Source: Neoroseomonas oryzicola
Lineage (GTDB): Bacteria > Pseudomonadota > Alphaproteobacteria > Acetobacterales > Acetobacteraceae
Direction: 5' to 3'
Length of the DNA stretch: 64,000 nt
Assembly (NCBI RefSeq): GCF_012163135.1
Contig: NZ_JAAVUP010000005.1
Location: 1-64,000 of the forward strand
In this document: positions 35,393-44,062 of the stretch, piece by piece
Layout of the letters: each line of letters opens with the position of its first letter
How positions within the stretch are numbered: the first letter of the stretch is position 1
Translations under genes and position numbers: made by a program
Notes under the pieces: model-generated
Databases searched by the model: none
Told to the model about the DNA's origin: nothing
The model's input: only the letters and a program-made list of their open reading frames with translations

Positions 35393-35855
35393 CGACGGCC
35401 CGGTGGACCATCAGGTCGTTTTCGCCGGCCTGCACGACCTCTCCCTTCTGGTTGAACAGGGTGAGGTCGAGCGTGACGATCCCGCGATCCGGGCGGCGCG
35501 TGGCGCGCTTCGCGACAACCTTGATTCGGGCCTGGACGCGATCGCCGACCAGGATCGGGCCGGCGAAGCGCCAGCGCCAGCCGAGCGAGACGACGGCCGC
35601 CAGCCGCACCGCCGATCGGTTCTTCAACCCGTCGGCCAGCGCCAGCCCAAGCAGCCCATGCGCAACGCGCCCCGGATAGCCAAGGGAGCGAGCATAGTCG
35701 TCGTCGACATGGATCTCGTAGAAGTCGCCCGACAGGCCGGCAAAGGCGAAGATGTGGCTCTCCGTCACCGTGATTCCGGGCGTCTCCCACGCCAGGTCGT
35801 CGGCGATGTCGTCATAGGTGAGGCGGCCGTCCTCCGGCGCGGTGGCGCTGTCCAT
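35367..35855 (-). CDS. MaoC-like hydratase/dehydratase (1)
   Basis: A 162-residue hot-dog-fold protein with the hydratase motif F-A-G-L-S-G-D-F-Y-E-I-H followed by Y-P-G-R-V-A-H-G. The Asp and His of G-D-x4-H match the catalytic pair of R-type enoyl-CoA hydratases. ATG 35855 shares a base with the stop of the AroE-like gene (TGATG); a start 12 bases upstream (MERL) is possible. It is the third gene of a minus-strand operon: Gfo/Idh oxidoreductase, AroE-like, MaoC. Its 3' end overlaps that of the acyl-CoA dehydrogenase on the other strand. Confidence 0.87.
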   Translation of the reverse strand: MDSATAPEDGRLTYDDIADDLAWETPGITVTESHIFAFAGLSGDFYEIHVDDDYARSLGYPGRVAHGLLGLALADGLKNRSAVRLAAVVSLGWRWRFAGPILVGDRVQARIKVVAKRATRRPDRGIVTLDLTLFNQKGEVVQAGENDLMVHRAVAMSAGSAP

Positions 35856-36658
35856 CAGCCGTTCCAACCCTCGATGTCGAGATAGGCGGCGGCGAGGCGC
35901 GCCTGGCCTTCATGCATGTCGCGCCCGGTCGTCGTCGCGCAGCCGATGGCCCGGGCAGCCGCAATCAGGGGCGTGACTTCCGGGTTCGGGATCACATCCG
36001 CGACAACCTGCGACGACGCCAGCAACGCGGGGTCGATCGATGTCGGGTCGCCCGGTCGCAGGCCGAGCGGCGTTGCATTCACGACGATATCGAAGCCGCG
36101 TGGGTCCGGCGGTCCCATGACGACGCGCGTCTGCGGGAGATGGGTGCGCAGCAGCCCGGCCAATGCCTCCTGTCGTGCCGCCGCGCTGTCATGGATCGTG
36201 AGTTCCGCAGCGCCCGCGCGTGCCAGGGCGCAGGCGATCGCGGTGCCCGCCGCGCCGCAACCAACCTGCAGGATGCGCTTGCCGCGCACCGGATGGCCGG
36301 CGCGCTCGAGCCCGTCACGGAAACCCTCCCCGTCGAACATGTCGCCTTCGAAGGCGCCGTCGGGGCGGCGCCGGATGGTATTGACCGAATGCGTCAGCCG
36401 CGCGGTCGGGCCGAGATCCGCGAGCAACGGCATCACCGCTTCCTTGTGCGGCATGGTGATGACGATGCCGTCCAGGTTCCTCATCGCCTCGAAAGCCGGC
36501 CAGGAGCGTTCCAGCGCGCCGGCCGGGATCTGGAAGGCCACGAAGGCGGTGTCCCGCCCCATGCGCGCGAAGGCAGCGTTGAAGAAGGCGGGCGAGCGAA
36601 GCGGCGCCACCGGATCGCCGATGATGGCGAGCAGGCGCGTCGCACCGGTGATGGTCAT
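35855..36658 (-). CDS. Shikimate/quinate dehydrogenase-family protein (AroE-like)
   Basis: A 267-residue AroE-family oxidoreductase. The substrate side shows G-D-P-V-A-P-L-R-S-P near residue 15 and M-P-H-K-E near 70; the NAD(P) Rossmann motif is V-G-C-G-A-A-G-T-A near 130; N-A-T-P-L-G-L follows. The usual S-x-S-P of biosynthetic AroE is L-R-S-P here, which, with the catabolic neighbours, suggests a quinate- or shikimate-like catabolic dehydrogenase rather than the aromatic pathway enzyme. The start overlaps the previous stop (ATGA) and the stop shares a base with the MaoC start. Confidence 0.83.
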   Translation of the reverse strand: MTITGATRLLAIIGDPVAPLRSPAFFNAAFARMGRDTAFVAFQIPAGALERSWPAFEAMRNLDGIVITMPHKEAVMPLLADLGPTARLTHSVNTIRRRPDGAFEGDMFDGEGFRDGLERAGHPVRGKRILQVGCGAAGTAIACALARAGAAELTIHDSAAARQEALAGLLRTHLPQTRVVMGPPDPRGFDIVVNATPLGLRPGDPTSIDPALLASSQVVADVIPNPEVTPLIAAARAIGCATTTGRDMHEGQARLAAAYLDIEGWNG

Positions 36659-37656
36659 GGGCGGCCTCCCAGCCAGGATTCGATCAGGCGCTGCACGTGC
36701 AAGGCGCTGCGGGCGTCGTTGGACGGCGCACGGTTCTCGGCGATGGCGTCCAGCATCTCGGTGATCAGGGCCCGGTGCGGACCATGGTCGAAGGCCATGG
36801 GGTCCGCGCCGCCGCCCGTGCCGCTGCCGGGGTCGAGGATCTCGGGCGGGCCGTCGCCGGCATACCATTCCAGCCGGTTGCCGATGAGCAGCGCGCTCGC
36901 CTTGGTACCGGCGATCTCGATGCGTTCGGGAAAGCCGGGACGCGCGACGGATGTCGCGTCGATCACGCCGAGCGCGCCGTTCTCGAAGCGAATGGCGGCC
37001 GCCGCAACGTCCTCGGTGTCATTTACACGCAGGCCCGCATTCTGCGCGAAACCCGTGACGTCACGCACCGGGCCCATCAGGTGCAACAGAAGATCCATGG
37101 TGTGGATGGCCTGGGTCAGCAGCACGCCGCCGCCATCGCGCGCCATCGTGCCGCGACCGGGCTGCGCGAAGTAGTTCGCGTCGCGCCACCAGCGGATGCT
37201 GGCGGAGGCGCTGAGCGGCCGGCCGAGATCACCAGTGCGCAGGCGCCGCGCGAGTTCGAGTGCAGCGGGGCGGAAGCGATGCTGGAAGCAGACGGAGGCG
37301 CGGACGCCGGAGCGCTCCGCGACCGCGGCCAGCGCTTCGGCGCGCGCGACAGTGCGTTCCAGTGGCTTCTCGACGATCATGTGCTTGCCGGCGGCCGCGA
37401 CACACTCGGCGATGGGCAAATGCTCACCCGGCGGAGCGAGGATCAGCGCGAGGTCGAGCCCCGGCGCAGCGAGCAATCCATCAAGACTATCGAATGCAGA
37501 TGCCGACCAGCGTGCGGCGAAGCCATCGCGCCGCGCGGCGGAGGGTGCGTAGCCGCCAATGATCCGCGCGCGCCCCGCGGCCTCGAGGTCGCGCAAGGCA
37601 AGCATATGCGGCGTCACGGCCATGCCGAGGCCGATGATGCCGACGCCGGTCGCCAT
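36655..37656 (-). CDS. Gfo/Idh/MocA-family oxidoreductase
   Basis: A 333-residue NAD(P)-dependent oxidoreductase. The N-terminal Rossmann motif is G-I-I-G-L-G-M-A near residue 6, and the family mark V-E-K-P-L near residue 95 carries the catalytic Lys. The C-terminal alpha/beta domain is complete. These enzymes act on sugars, inositols and related polyols. ATG 37656 follows a good GGGAGGA site; an in-frame upstream start exists at 37734. It is the first gene of the minus-strand trio with AroE-like and MaoC genes and is divergent from the binding protein at 37758. Confidence 0.88.
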   Translation of the reverse strand: MATGVGIIGLGMAVTPHMLALRDLEAAGRARIIGGYAPSAARRDGFAARWSASAFDSLDGLLAAPGLDLALILAPPGEHLPIAECVAAAGKHMIVEKPLERTVARAEALAAVAERSGVRASVCFQHRFRPAALELARRLRTGDLGRPLSASASIRWWRDANYFAQPGRGTMARDGGGVLLTQAIHTMDLLLHLMGPVRDVTGFAQNAGLRVNDTEDVAAAAIRFENGALGVIDATSVARPGFPERIEIAGTKASALLIGNRLEWYAGDGPPEILDPGSGTGGGADPMAFDHGPHRALITEMLDAIAENRAPSNDARSALHVQRLIESWLGGRP

Positions 37657-37757
37657 GGCGTCCTCCCTTTCGATTCCGGCTTCCACGCCGTTGCTGGCGA
37701 GGTCTAGGCTGACTCTCCCAACGACCCGGCACAAGGGTCCCCAGGAGGTTCCGTTCC

Positions 37758-39368
37758 ATGACAGCCACCGTCATCGATCGCCGTACGCTTGCGCGCATGC
37801 TGGGGCTCTCCGCCGCGGCACTTCCGATGCTCCCCGAAAAGGTGTTTGCGCAGTCGCGGCGCGATACCCTGGTGATCGGCATCGACATCAGCGACACCGT
37901 CACGCTCGATCCGGTGCGGCAGGCGCAATACACGCCGCCGATGACACTCGCCGCGACCTACGACGCGCTGGTGACGCTGACGCCGGACGACCTCGTCAAC
38001 GTCAAGCCGGCGCTCGCGACCTCCTGGCAGCGGACGCCGGATGGGCGCGGCTGGCGCTTCACGCTGCGGGACGGCGTGAAGTTCGCCTCGGGCAATCCGA
38101 TGACGGCCGAGGATGTGCGCTGGACCTTCATGCGCCTGCTGAACATGAAGGAACAGACGCAGCAGTATCTGAAGTCGGTCGATCGCGTGGTGGCCGTCGA
38201 CGCCAAGACCGTCGACTTCATCATGAATGCGCCGAACGCGCCGGTGCTGCCGATCCTTGCCGCACCCGGCAACGGCATCCTCGAGAAGGCCGCCGTGATG
38301 GCGCAGGGCGGCACCGACGCCGAGAATGCGCGCGAGGCCGACAAGGCGACCGACTGGCTCAACAACAACTCCGCCGGCACCGGCCCCTTCCGCCTGGTGC
38401 GCTGGGAACGCAACAGCCAGATCCAGCTCGTGCGGAACCCGCATTACTGGGGCGGCCCCTCCCCCTTCGAGCGCGTCATCATCCGCCACCTGTCGGACAG
38501 CGCGGCGCAGTTGCTCGCGGTCCGGCGCGGGGACGTGCACGCCGCCTTCAACTTGATCCCCGAACAGATCGCGACACTCGCCGGCGACAGCGGCGTGCGC
38601 ATCGACCGCATGCCGAGCCTCGACTTCGTCTACATGGCGGTGACCGAGAGCCCGCAGGCCAACCCTGTGCTCGCGAAGAAGGAAGCGCGACACGCGATCG
38701 GCTATGCGATCGACTATGACGGCATTCTCGGCAGCCTGCTCGGCGGGGCGGCGGTGCGCCCGGCCCACTTCCTGCCAATCGGCGTGAACGGCAGCACCGA
38801 GCGCATCGCGCGCGAGGTCGGCTTCAACACCAATCTCGACCGCGCGCGGCAGATGCTCCAGGCCGCCGGCGTGCCGGATGGCTTCGAGATGGAGATCGCC
38901 TACGGCAACGCTGCCGTCGCCGGCATCTCCTACCAGGTGCTCGGGCAGAAGCTGCAGGCGGACCTCGCGCGCGTGGGCATCCGCGTCCGCCTGAACCCGA
39001 TGGACCAGGTGAACCTGCGCACCGCCTACACAACGGGTCGCATGGCGGGTGGCGTGTTGACTTTCTGGAACCCTCCGGCGGTGTCGAACGACCTCTGGGC
39101 CTCGGCCGTGGTGGAACGCGTTGCGCGCCGCGTGCATTGGACGGTGCCGCAGGCCATGACCGACCTGGTCAAGCGCGCCTCAGAGGAACAGGACCTGGAG
39201 AAAGCGGCCGGGCTCTGGGTGGAATGGCAGCGCGGCGTGGTGGACGTCGCCCACCACTTCATCCTGTTCCAGCCGACCTACCAGATCGCGGTGCGGAACA
39301 CGGTCGGCGCCTTTCCGCTGACCGCGGCCGGCTGGCAGCTCGAGATGGGCAAGGTCCGACCGGCCTAG
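37758..39368 (+). CDS. Peptide-type ABC solute-binding protein (SBP_bac_5)
   Basis: A 536-residue family 5 binding protein in normal domain order. A Tat-like signal (IDRRTLARMLGLSAAAL) ends near V-F-A-Q-S. Then follow V-K-P-A-L-A-T-S-W, LRDGVKFASG, M-T-A-E-D-V-R-W, and, late in the protein, R-A-R-Q-M-L-Q-A-A-G-V-P-D-G hinging into the C-terminal lobe. AGGAGG precedes the ATG. Its stop and that of the convergent enoyl-CoA hydratase share a CTAG. It probably feeds the permeases at 40204-42065, although the hydratase gene on the other strand lies between. Confidence 0.92.
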   Translation: MTATVIDRRTLARMLGLSAAALPMLPEKVFAQSRRDTLVIGIDISDTVTLDPVRQAQYTPPMTLAATYDALVTLTPDDLVNVKPALATSWQRTPDGRGWRFTLRDGVKFASGNPMTAEDVRWTFMRLLNMKEQTQQYLKSVDRVVAVDAKTVDFIMNAPNAPVLPILAAPGNGILEKAAVMAQGGTDAENAREADKATDWLNNNSAGTGPFRLVRWERNSQIQLVRNPHYWGGPSPFERVIIRHLSDSAAQLLAVRRGDVHAAFNLIPEQIATLAGDSGVRIDRMPSLDFVYMAVTESPQANPVLAKKEARHAIGYAIDYDGILGSLLGGAAVRPAHFLPIGVNGSTERIAREVGFNTNLDRARQMLQAAGVPDGFEMEIAYGNAAVAGISYQVLGQKLQADLARVGIRVRLNPMDQVNLRTAYTTGRMAGGVLTFWNPPAVSNDLWASAVVERVARRVHWTVPQAMTDLVKRASEEQDLEKAAGLWVEWQRGVVDVAHHFILFQPTYQIAVRNTVGAFPLTAAGWQLEMGKVRPA

Positions 39369-40132
39369 CGGGAGAAGGCCGCGCCTCGCTTCTCGGCGAA
39401 GGCGCGGATCCCTTCCAGGTGGTCGCCGGCCGAGAAGCAGAGCACGTTCATCTCGTTCTCGTAGAGCAGGCCGGCGGTCAGCGGCGCCTCCATCGCCATG
39501 CGCACCGAGGCTTTCACCGACTGCACGGCGACCGGACTGAAGCCGGCGATCTTCGTCGCCATCGCCTGCGCCGTCGCCAGCAGATCCGCCTGCGGCACCA
39601 CCTGGTCGAACAGGCCGAGCGCCTGTGCCTCGGCCGCCTCGATCGGGTCGCCGGTCATCAGCATGCGCATGGCGCGCGCCGCGCCGATCATGCGCGGCAA
39701 CATCTGGGACGCGCCCCCGCCACCGACCCAGCCGCGCGTGACCTCGGGGAAGCCGAAGCGCGTGCCTTCCGCCGCGATGCGGATGTCGGCACCGAGCGCC
39801 ATCTCCGCCCCACCCCCCAGCGTCCAGCCTTGTAACGCCGCAATCACCGGCTTGCGGATGTTGCGGATGGCTGTGGCGTATTCGACGCGGTTACGGAAAT
39901 GCCATGTGCTTGGATAAGCGGCGAGCGAGTTAAGGTCGCTGCCCGCACAGAAGGCCCGTTCCCCCGCACCGCGCAGCAGCACGACGCGCACGGCGTCATC
40001 GGCATCGAGGGCGCGGGCGGCTTCCGCGATCGCCGCCGCCATGGCCGGCGTCACCGCATTGTGCTTCGCGGGACGGTCCAGCAGCAGTTCCGCCACAGGG
40101 CCATGCAGGGTCGTGGTCACGGCGCCGTCCAT
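39365..40132 (-). CDS. Enoyl-CoA hydratase/isomerase-family protein (1)
   Basis: A 255-residue crotonase-fold enzyme. Both glutamates expected for hydration are present, Glu110 (GGGAEMAL) and Glu130 (FPEVTRG), 20 residues apart as in mitochondrial crotonase. The oxyanion-hole segment is F-C-A-G-S-D-L. The frame is open upstream, but ATG 40132 has a GGAGG five bases before it and gives the right length. It is encoded between the binding-protein and permease genes of the third importer, on the opposite strand. A role in hydrating an enoyl-CoA from the neighbouring acyl-CoA pathway is likely. Confidence 0.88.
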   Translation of the reverse strand: MDGAVTTTLHGPVAELLLDRPAKHNAVTPAMAAAIAEAARALDADDAVRVVLLRGAGERAFCAGSDLNSLAAYPSTWHFRNRVEYATAIRNIRKPVIAALQGWTLGGGAEMALGADIRIAAEGTRFGFPEVTRGWVGGGGASQMLPRMIGAARAMRMLMTGDPIEAAEAQALGLFDQVVPQADLLATAQAMATKIAGFSPVAVQSVKASVRMAMEAPLTAGLLYENEMNVLCFSAGDHLEGIRAFAEKRGAAFSR

Positions 40133-40203
40133 CGCTTCCTCCAGCATCTTGATTGCCACATCGGGACAAGTGCAGCATGCCCGCAAGGGAAGGATCTGTC
40201 TGC

Positions 40204-41214
40204 GTGCTGCGATACGTCGCCATACGACTTGCATCCGCGGTGGTGATGGCGTTGCTCGCGAGCCTCGTCATCTTCCTCATCTCGAACTTCGTGCCGGGCG
40301 ATCCGGTGCTGGCGCAGCTCGGCGACATCCTGGCCAGCGATCCCACCGTCGTCGCGCAGTGGCGCGCGAAATGGGGCCTCGATCTACCGCTGTGGGACCG
40401 CTACTGGATCTTCCTCAGCGGGCTCCTGCACGGAGACCTCGGAGTCTCCATCGCGACCCGACGTCCAGTGCTCGAGGACATCGCGCAATATGCGCCGGCG
40501 ACGATAGAACTCGCGACCGTCTCCTTCCTGCTGGCCCTGGTGGTCGGCATCCCGCTCGGCGTCGCCGCCGCCGTTTGGCGGGACAGCATCGTGGACGCCG
40601 TGGCGCGCGCAGTGTCGCTGTTGGGCGTCTCGGCGCCGACCTTCTGGCTCGCCTTCATCTTCCTCGCGATCTTCTACGGTTGGCTCGGGTGGGCGCCGGG
40701 ACCGGGCCGGCTCGACCCCATCGCCTTCCCACCCGAGGGCAGCACCGGCTTCTTCCTGTGGGACAGCGCCAGGCAGGGGGATTGGGAGACCTTCCACGAC
40801 GCCCTCGCCCATCTCGCGCTGCCGGCGATCGTGCTGGCGGCGGCGACGCTCGGGCTCATCACGCGGACCACCCGGGCAGCGATGCTGGAATGCCTGCACC
40901 AGGACTATGTCCGCGTCGCCCGCGCCAAGGGGCTGAAGGAACGCGCCGTCGTGCTGCATCACGCGCTCCGCAACGCCCTGGTGCCCGTGGTGACCCTCGG
41001 CGGGCTTGCCTATGCGAACCTGCTGACCGGCGCGGTGATGACGGAGACGATCTTCGCCTGGCCTGGGCTGGGTCGCTACACATTCCGTTCGGCGGCGGCG
41101 CTCGACTTCCCGGCCATCATGGGAATCACGCTGGTGGTCTCGGCCACCTACCTGCTGGTGAACCTGGTGGTCGACCTGTCCTATGCACTGCTCGATCCGC
41201 GGGTGCGGCGATGA
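40204..41214 (+). CDS. Peptide-type ABC permease, DppB-like
   Basis: A 336-residue DppB/OppB permease with the N-terminal helix followed by NFVPGDPVLA, the W-G-L-D-L-P-L-W block and the coupling loop Y-V-R-V-A-R-A-K-G. The chosen start is GTG 40204, with GGAAGGA nine bases upstream and a typical M-L-R-Y-V-A-I-R-L beginning; starts further upstream (ATG 40177, TTG 40153) add an unlikely charged leader. Its stop overlaps the DppC-like ATG (ATGA). Confidence 0.9.
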   Translation: MLRYVAIRLASAVVMALLASLVIFLISNFVPGDPVLAQLGDILASDPTVVAQWRAKWGLDLPLWDRYWIFLSGLLHGDLGVSIATRRPVLEDIAQYAPATIELATVSFLLALVVGIPLGVAAAVWRDSIVDAVARAVSLLGVSAPTFWLAFIFLAIFYGWLGWAPGPGRLDPIAFPPEGSTGFFLWDSARQGDWETFHDALAHLALPAIVLAAATLGLITRTTRAAMLECLHQDYVRVARAKGLKERAVVLHHALRNALVPVVTLGGLAYANLLTGAVMTETIFAWPGLGRYTFRSAAALDFPAIMGITLVVSATYLLVNLVVDLSYALLDPRVRR

Positions 41215-42065
41215 GCGCGACGGCAGCGCTCCCGGAATCGCGGCTGCGCAGGCGGATCCGCCGATACGGGCTGGCCTGGGCCGGTGGCGGCATTGTCCTG
41301 GGCTGGATCCTGGTCGCAGTCTTCGCGCCCTGGATCGCGCCCTTTCCCCCCGATGCGCAGGACATCGCGAACCGCCTCGCCCCACCTTCGGCGGCGCATT
41401 GGCTCGGCACCGACATCCTCGGCCGCGACGTGCTGTCGCGGCTGATCTATGGGTCGCGGGTCTCGCTGTTGGCGGGCTTCTCGGTGGTGATCCTCGGCGC
41501 GGCGTTCGGCACGGCGGTCGGCATCCTGGCCGCCTGGCTGCGCGGATGGGGCGAGGAAGCCCTTATGCGCTTCACCGACCTCGTGCTGTGCTTCCCGCCG
41601 ATCATCCTGGCCCTTGCGCTCGCGGCGGCGCTCGGCATCGGCACGACCAACACCATCATCGCCATGCTGGTGGTGTGGTGGCCGAAATTCGCGCGCCTAG
41701 CGCGCAGCCTCGCCATCGTCCAGCGCAGCCAGGAATACGTGGAAGCCGCGACGGTGGCCGGCCTGCCGCAGAAGCGCATCCTCTGGCGGCACGTGCTGCC
41801 CAATACCTTCGGGCCGATCGCGGTGCTCTGCACCCTCGACCTTGGCATCGCCATCCTGACCTTCGCAGGGCTGTCCTTCCTCGGCCTCGGCGTGGTGCCG
41901 CCGACACCGGAATGGGGATCGATGATCGCCGAGGGCCGCGAGCTGGTCGAACAATGGTGGGTTGCGACCTTCCCGGGCATCGCCATCCTGTCCGTGGTGG
42001 TCGGCTTCAACTTCCTCGGCGACGGGTTGCGCGACTGGCTCGATCCAAAGGCCCGCAGCCGGTGA
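41211..42065 (+). CDS. Peptide-type ABC permease, DppC-like
   Basis: A 284-residue DppC/OppC permease: an Arg-rich N-terminus, the first helix, then L-G-T-D-I-L-G-R-D-V-L, the coupling loop Y-V-E-A-A-T-V-A-G and PPTPEWGSMI. It overlaps the upstream gene by ATGA and the downstream fused ATPase by GTGA, so all three importer genes are one translational unit. Confidence 0.92.
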   Translation: MSATAALPESRLRRRIRRYGLAWAGGGIVLGWILVAVFAPWIAPFPPDAQDIANRLAPPSAAHWLGTDILGRDVLSRLIYGSRVSLLAGFSVVILGAAFGTAVGILAAWLRGWGEEALMRFTDLVLCFPPIILALALAAALGIGTTNTIIAMLVVWWPKFARLARSLAIVQRSQEYVEAATVAGLPQKRILWRHVLPNTFGPIAVLCTLDLGIAILTFAGLSFLGLGVVPPTPEWGSMIAEGRELVEQWWVATFPGIAILSVVVGFNFLGDGLRDWLDPKARSR

Positions 42066-44062
42066 GCGACGCCGTCCTCGACGTCCGTGGCCTCGTCACG
42101 GTCTTCCACACCGACGCCGGCCCGGTGCGCGCGGTGGACGGCGTATCCTTCTCGGTCGGCAAGGGCGAGACCCTCGGCATCGTCGGCGAGAGCGGATCGG
42201 GCAAGTCCGTCACCGCGCAGTCCCTGATGCGGCTGCTCGATCCCCCGGCCCGCATCGAGGGCGGCGAGGTCCTGTTCGAGGGCCGCGACGTGCTGACGAT
42301 GTCGCCGCGCGAGCTGACCGCCTGGCGCGGCGCCAATGCGGCGATGGTGTTCCAGGATTCCCTGACCGGGCTGAACCCCGTGTTGCGCATCCTGCGCCAG
42401 GTGACGGAGCATGTCGTCGCCCATGGCCGGATGGATGCCCGCGACGCGCGGCGCCATGGCATTGAGTTGCTGCGCCGCATGGGCGTTGCCTCGCCCGAGC
42501 GGGCCGCGGCCTCCTACCCGCACCAGTTCTCGGGCGGGATGCGGCAGCGGGTGATGATCGCCATGGGCATGGCGAACGACCCGACCCTGCTGCTGGCGGA
42601 CGAACCCACCACCGCGCTCGACGTCACCATCCAGGCCCAGATCCTCGACCTGCTGGCTGGGCTCAACGAGAAGTTCGGCACCGCGATCGTGCTGATCAGC
42701 CATGACCTTGGCGTCATCGGCACCATCTGCAAGCGCATCGTCGTGATGTATGCCGGCGAGGTGGTGGAGGAAGGTCCCACGACCGACGTCCTGTCGGACC
42801 CACGCCATCCCTATGCCTGGGCCTTGGCCAATGCGGTGCCGCGGCTCGACGCGCCGATCGCCGACCGCCTCCCGGGGATCGAGGGCGCGCCACCCGACCC
42901 GCTCGCGATGCCGCAGGGTTGCCGCTTCGCCCCGCGCTGCCCCTGGCGGATCGATCGTTGCGGCACGGAGCGCCCGCCGCTCGCCGAGGTCGCGCCAGGC
43001 CGCCTCGCGCGCTGCTGGGTGACGGCCGACGGGCGCAGCCTGCCTCCACGCACGGTGCCCGCCCACGCGAAGCCGCCGGAATCTTCCACGACCGAGCCGC
43101 TGCTCGTCGCGCGGGACCTGGTGAAGCACTTCCCCCTGCCGAAGAAGTCCTTCTTCGGCGCGCGCGAGGTGGTGCATGCGGTGAACGGCGTCTCGCTGCA
43201 CGTCATGCCCGGCGAGCGGCTCGGCATCGTCGGCGAGAGCGGCTGCGGCAAGTCCACGCTGGCGCGTCTTGTCACGCGCCTCCACACGCCGGACGCCGGC
43301 CACATCCGCTTCGACGGCCAGGACATCGCGACCTTGGGCGGCGAGGAATTGCGCCAGCTCCGCCCGCGCCTGCAGATGGTGTTCCAGGACCCCTACGCCT
43401 CGCTGAACCCGCGCATGCGCATCGGTGACATCCTCGCCGAACCGCTGCTCGTGCATGGCCGTGCCAGGACGGCCGCTGAAGCGGGCGAGCGCGTCGGCGC
43501 GCTGCTCGACATGGTCGGGTTGAACCCGTCCTGGGCGGCGCGATTCCCGCATGAATTCTCGGGCGGGCAGCGCCAGCGCATCTCGATTGCCCGGGCGCTC
43601 GGGCTGGAACCGGCGCTGATCGTCGCGGACGAACCGGTCTCCGCGCTTGACGTCAATGTGCAGGCGCAGGTGCTGAACCTGATGCTCGACCTACGGGAGC
43701 GGATGGGCCTCGCCTACATGTTCATCGCGCATGACCTCGCAGTGGTGCGCGCCTTCTGCGACCGCGTGGCGGTGATGTATCTCGGCCGCATCGTCGAGGA
43801 AGCGCCGGCGCGCGATCTGTTTGCGCAGCCGGCGCATCCCTACACGGTATCCCTGCTCTCCGCCGTGCCGGAGCCCGGCCGCCAGCGCGTCGTGCTCGGG
43901 GGCGAGCCGCCCTCGACGCTGCGCCTGCCGCAGGGCTGCGCCTTCCGCGCGCGCTGTCCCGTCGCGGAGCCCGTCTGCGCCGAACCGCCGCCGCTGACCG
44001 AGATTGCGCCTGGCCACCGCGTGCTGTGCCATGCGCCTGGATCGCTCAAGGGGATGCCATGA
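42062..44062 (+). CDS. Fused double ATPase of peptide-type importer (DppD-DppF, GsiA-like)
   Basis: A 666-residue protein with two complete ATPase units. The first has Walker [10 protein letters not shown] (42-50), LSGG-type signature [25 protein letters not shown] and a C-terminal Cys motif (GCRFAPRCPWRIDRC). A linker of about 40 residues (rich in Pro and Thr) follows. The second has Walker A GESGCGKS (391-398), [25 protein letters not shown] and its own Cys motif (GCAFRARCPVAEPVC). This fusion is known from GsiA-type importers. The GTG start overlaps the permease stop (GTGA), and its own stop overlaps the CoA-transferase ATG. Confidence 0.93.
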   Translation: MSDAVLDVRGLVTVFHTDAGPVRAVDGVSFSVGKGETLGIVGESGSGKSVTAQSLMRLLDPPARIEGGEVLFEGRDVLTMSPRELTAWRGANAAMVFQDSLTGLNPVLRILRQVTEHVVAHGRMDARDARRHGIELLRRMGVASPERAAASYPHQFSGGMRQRVMIAMGMANDPTLLLADEPTTALDVTIQAQILDLLAGLNEKFGTAIVLISHDLGVIGTICKRIVVMYAGEVVEEGPTTDVLSDPRHPYAWALANAVPRLDAPIADRLPGIEGAPPDPLAMPQGCRFAPRCPWRIDRCGTERPPLAEVAPGRLARCWVTADGRSLPPRTVPAHAKPPESSTTEPLLVARDLVKHFPLPKKSFFGAREVVHAVNGVSLHVMPGERLGIVGESGCGKSTLARLVTRLHTPDAGHIRFDGQDIATLGGEELRQLRPRLQMVFQDPYASLNPRMRIGDILAEPLLVHGRARTAAEAGERVGALLDMVGLNPSWAARFPHEFSGGQRQRISIARALGLEPALIVADEPVSALDVNVQAQVLNLMLDLRERMGLAYMFIAHDLAVVRAFCDRVAVMYLGRIVEEAPARDLFAQPAHPYTVSLLSAVPEPGRQRVVLGGEPPSTLRLPQGCAFRARCPVAEPVCAEPPPLTEIAPGHRVLCHAPGSLKGMP

